Assembly (NCBI RefSeq): GCF_000442645.1
Contig: NC_021915.1
Span: 124,001 to 188,000 of the forward strand
Origin: Corynebacterium maris DSM 45190
Lineage (GTDB): Bacteria > Actinomycetota > Actinomycetes > Mycobacteriales > Mycobacteriaceae
Reading direction: 5' to 3'
Length of the DNA: 64,000 nt
In this document: in pieces, positions 61,435 through 64,000 of the stretch
How the letters are laid out: the number at the start of each line of letters is the position of its first letter
Position numbering within the stretch: position 1 is the first letter of the stretch
The notes under the pieces: model-generated
Seen by the model: only the letters and a program-made list of their open reading frames with translations
What the model was told of the DNA's origin: nothing
Databases searched by the model: none
Position numbers and translations under genes: made by a program

Positions 61435-63120
61435 ATGAGTCAAGAGCCTCTCGTGTCTGACGAGAATATGTCTCAATCACGCACCCCGTCCCTTTTGGAC
61501 GCCACGTGCGAGGGTTACGTCTACGATCTTGCCGCGCTCTCGCCGACGGACGCCACCAGCTGGGGCATCGCAGGCTACGACGGGCAACTGCAGGATTTCT
61601 CCCCGGACTATTGGGAGTCCATCGCCGAACGCACCCGCGAGATGATCGCGGACGTCGACGCGCTCAACGACGGCACCGATGATTCCGATGACGACGACGA
61701 CTTCGACGACGTCGACCACGTCACCGCCGCCGTGTTGCGCGACCGTCTGCGCATCGAGGCCGACCTGCATCACCGGGGCGAGTACCTGCGGCTGTTGAAC
61801 AACATCGAGTCCCCGGTCCAGATCATCCGCGATTCTTTCGCGCTGATGCCCACGGACACCGCGGAGCAGCTGGACAACATCCGTTCGCGGATGTCCCAGG
61901 TGCCGGCCGCGCTGGCCGGTTACCGGGAGTCGCTGGCCGAGGCCGCCGGCCACGGGATGGTCGCCGCGCACCGGCAGGTGGAGGCGGTCATCTCCCAGTG
62001 CGAGGAGCTGTCGGACTCCGGTTCGGTGCTGGACGGCGTCGGGCTGGATGCGGACGTCGCTGAAGTCGAACGCGCCAAGGACGCCTTCGCCGAGATGGCG
62101 GACTGGCTGTCCACGGAGATCGCGCCCCAGGCCCCGTACGAGGACTCCGTCGGCCGCGAGCGCTACGAACTGTTCAGCCACCACTTCGTCGGCGACGTCG
62201 TCGACTTGGACGAGGCCTATGAATGGGGACTGCACGAGCTGCGCACCGTCATCCAGGAGCAGAAGCGGGTCGTCGCCGATCTCTACGGCCCGGAGGTCTC
62301 CGTGCGGGCGGCCTACCGCAAGCTCAACCAGGACGAGCGCTACACCCTGAAGGGCACGGACGCGCTGGTGGAGTGGATGCAGGGCGTCGCGGATCAGACC
62401 ATCGCGGACCTGCACGGCACGGAGTTCCACATCCCGGAGCCGGTGCGCACCCTCGAGGCACGCATCGACCCGGCCGGGTCGGGCTCGATCTTCTACACCC
62501 CGCCCTCGGATGACTTCTCGCGCCCGGGCCGCATGTGGTGGTCCGTGCCCGCCGGCCAGGAGAATTTCCACACCTGGCAGGAGTTGACCACCGTCTTCCA
62601 CGAAGGCGTGCCGGGGCACCACCTGCAGCTGGGGCAGGCGATCGCCGAGCGTGACAACCTCAACCTGTGGCGCCGGCTGGCCTGCTGGAACTCCGGCCAC
62701 GGCGAAGGTTGGGCGCTGTATGCGGAGACCCTGATGAAGGAGCTCGGCTACCACGAGGACCCGGGCACGTACCTGGGCTATCTGGATTCGCAGCGCCTGC
62801 GGCTGGCGCGCGTGGTCCTCGACATCGGCGTGCACCTGTGCAAGAAGACCCCGGAGGGCACCGGGGTGTGGGACGGCTCGTACGCGAAGTCCTTCCTGCG
62901 GGAGAACACCGCCATGGACGACGTGAACCTGCACTTCGAGCTCGAGCGCTACCTCGGGTGGCCGGGGCAGGCCCCGTCGTACGCGTTGGGCCAGCGGCTG
63001 TGGCTGCAGGCCCGCGAGGAGGCGCTGGCGCAGGGGCAGACGGCGCGGGAATTCCACGCCAACGCGTTGCGCCTGGGCAGCGTGCCGATGTCGGTGTTGC
63101 GCGACGAGGTGCTCGACTGA
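61435..63120 (+). CDS. DUF885 family metallohydrolase
   Basis: A 561-aa DUF885 protein. The probable metal site is H389-E-G-V-P-G-H395-H, similar to the HExxH motif of M32/M3-like peptidases, with a second site downstream (GHGEGWALYAETLM). Family members are thought to be peptidases or carboxylesterases. An acidic insertion with many Asp residues (DDSDDDDDFDDVDH) lies near residue 85. The ATG at 61435 is used. The stop overlaps the start of the next gene (TGATG). Confidence 0.82.
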   Translation: MSQEPLVSDENMSQSRTPSLLDATCEGYVYDLAALSPTDATSWGIAGYDGQLQDFSPDYWESIAERTREMIADVDALNDGTDDSDDDDDFDDVDHVTAAVLRDRLRIEADLHHRGEYLRLLNNIESPVQIIRDSFALMPTDTAEQLDNIRSRMSQVPAALAGYRESLAEAAGHGMVAAHRQVEAVISQCEELSDSGSVLDGVGLDADVAEVERAKDAFAEMADWLSTEIAPQAPYEDSVGRERYELFSHHFVGDVVDLDEAYEWGLHELRTVIQEQKRVVADLYGPEVSVRAAYRKLNQDERYTLKGTDALVEWMQGVADQTIADLHGTEFHIPEPVRTLEARIDPAGSGSIFYTPPSDDFSRPGRMWWSVPAGQENFHTWQELTTVFHEGVPGHHLQLGQAIAERDNLNLWRRLACWNSGHGEGWALYAETLMKELGYHEDPGTYLGYLDSQRLRLARVVLDIGVHLCKKTPEGTGVWDGSYAKSFLRENTAMDDVNLHFELERYLGWPGQAPSYALGQRLWLQAREEALAQGQTAREFHANALRLGSVPMSVLRDEVLD

Positions 63121-63461
63121 TGGCCCATTACCTGCTGTCGGTCTACCTCGCCCCGGGGGACCATGCCGCAGGCGGGGACCATTCCCCGCAGGAGGCGGAC
63201 CGGAAGGTGGCGGCCTTCGAGCAGTCGCTGGTCGACGCCGGACAGCTCGTCTACTCCGGTGAGCTCGACGCCCCGGAGACGGCGGTTTACACCAGCGCCG
63301 GCGGCCAGCTCGGTGACGGCCCCCTGCACCCCGCGGCCGATCAGGTGGACGGCTTCTGGATCGTCGAGGCGGCCACCCGCACCCAGGCCCAGGCACTGGC
63401 GGTGCGCGCCGCCGACGCCTGCGGAAAGTCCGTGGCCTTGCGTCCGGTGCGCGCGCACTGA
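63120..63461 (+). CDS. YCII-related domain protein
   Basis: A 113-aa YciI-like protein of the actinobacterial sigma-factor-associated type: MAHYLLSVYLAP, then AFEQSLVDAGQLVYSGEL and DGFWIVEAATRTQAQALA. It is a small alpha/beta dimer of unknown role. Its ATG overlaps the stop of the DUF885 gene, so they are co-translated. Confidence 0.75.
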   Translation: MAHYLLSVYLAPGDHAAGGDHSPQEADRKVAAFEQSLVDAGQLVYSGELDAPETAVYTSAGGQLGDGPLHPAADQVDGFWIVEAATRTQAQALAVRAADACGKSVALRPVRAH

Positions 63462-63473
63462 CTCCCGCTCAGG

Positions 63474-64000
63474 TCAGCGGTCATCTCCCCGGCGGGTGAA
63501 TAACCGCAGGATCTGCGGCAGCCACCCGGCGACCAGCAACACCATCACCATCCGCACCAGCTGGATGGCGATGACCTCCGGCCCGGCGCCGCCTTCGGCG
63601 CCCAGGGCCAACACCGTCTCCAGCGCGCCCGGACTGGTGGCCAGGTACGCCTCGAAGTAGGTGATGTCCAGCCACGCGGTCAGTGGCCAGGCCACCAAGG
63701 CGCAGGCGCCCATCATCAGGAAGATGAACATGAACGTCATCGGCAACTGCCGGGAAAAGACCTTCAGGGTGGGCACCGACAGCATGCCGCCGCACACCCA
63801 GCCGATGGCGAGGAACGACAGGATCTGCAGTGCCGCGGGCGGGGCCATGGTGTAGCCCTCCGGCAGCAGCAGGGAGATGGCCACCGTGAGCAGCAGGGGG
63901 CCGAAGACACTGGGCACCGGGATGCGCAGCAGTCGGGCGATGGGGTCGCCGAGCAGGGCCACCAGGATGACGGCGCCGATCATCCACCAGCTGTCCTGTT
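63474..64000 (-). CDS. AbrB-family membrane protein (ammonia monooxygenase/transporter-like), 3' part
   Basis: The C-terminal half of an AbrB/duf-type membrane protein with six hydrophobic segments: RIPVPSVFGPLLLTVAISLLLPEG, then FLAIGWVCGGMLSV and TSPGALETVLALGAEGGA. The frame remains open to the window edge (D-S-W-W before the visible ATG), so the N-terminal half lies outside the window. This family includes putative regulators or transporters; function is uncertain. Confidence 0.72.
   Translation of the reverse strand, partial: QDSWWMIGAVILVALLGDPIARLLRIPVPSVFGPLLLTVAISLLLPEGYTMAPPAALQILSFLAIGWVCGGMLSVPTLKVFSRQLPMTFMFIFLMMGACALVAWPLTAWLDITYFEAYLATSPGALETVLALGAEGGAGPEVIAIQLVRMVMVLLVAGWLPQILRLFTRRGDDR

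Noticed and set aside
1..64000. CRISPR arrays, tRNA or rRNA genes, and a phage or integrase gene
   Set aside because: No regularly spaced repeat array, no cloverleaf-like tRNA, no rRNA sequence and no convincing integrase was seen on either strand.

Overview
The window is about 64 kb of GC-rich actinobacterial chromosome, most likely Corynebacterium or a close relative in the Mycobacteriales. Evidence: tight GTG/ATG-start operons, metF and metE side by side, an EspI/MinD-like ATPase, AMIN-like and DUF6985 proteins, and a catabolic cluster with the gene content of the mycobacterial Rv2498c-Rv2506 locus. This placement is inference from gene families; no rRNA or marker gene is present.

Layout. 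(1) 1-4207: end of an AMIN-like protein gene, then an ectoine-breakdown operon (doeD-doeA-doeC; doeB is not seen). (2) 4228-9687: jetA-jetB-jetC of a type I Wadjet anti-plasmid system, starting 20 nt after doeC. (3) 9688-33285: a 23.6 kb insertion that separates jetC from jetD. It carries a doubly broken AbiE toxin-antitoxin pair; etfB-etfA and a cytochrome b-like membrane protein with three copies of an LRRGLPR motif; IS110/IS3 relics; an MFS transporter; a TetR regulator; and a complete isovalerate/leucine-type operon (mccB-mccA, acyl-CoA dehydrogenase, MaoC, CitE-like lyase, acyl-CoA synthetase, scoA-scoB, thiolase). It ends with a thioesterase and IS256/IS701 debris. (4) 33286-34395: intact jetD. 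Sequence resembling the jetC 3' end occurs again directly upstream of it. (5) 34418-64000: ordinary chromosome, including a nitroreductase, XRE/cupin regulator, methyltransferases, RNase H-like protein, APP1 phosphatase, metE, metF with an RBS-sequestering hairpin, a Fic protein flanked by a 168-bp direct repeat, MPG glycosylase, a flavin monooxygenase, ROK regulator, MFS transporter, MinD-like ATPase, cold-shock protein, sirtuin, DUF885 hydrolase and a partial AbrB-type transporter.

How the parts fit. Inside the insertion, palindromes of the form AGTTAAT-N4-ATTAACT lie in front of etfB, between the transporter and tetR, and in front of mccB. This suggests one TetR regulon covering uptake, CoA activation, dehydrogenation, carboxylation, lyase and ketone-body steps, plus electron transfer from the dehydrogenase through ETF to a membrane cytochrome. 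The most notable observation is that this regulon sits inside a Wadjet operon between jetC and jetD, with an imperfect direct repeat of the jetC-jetD junction at the two ends.
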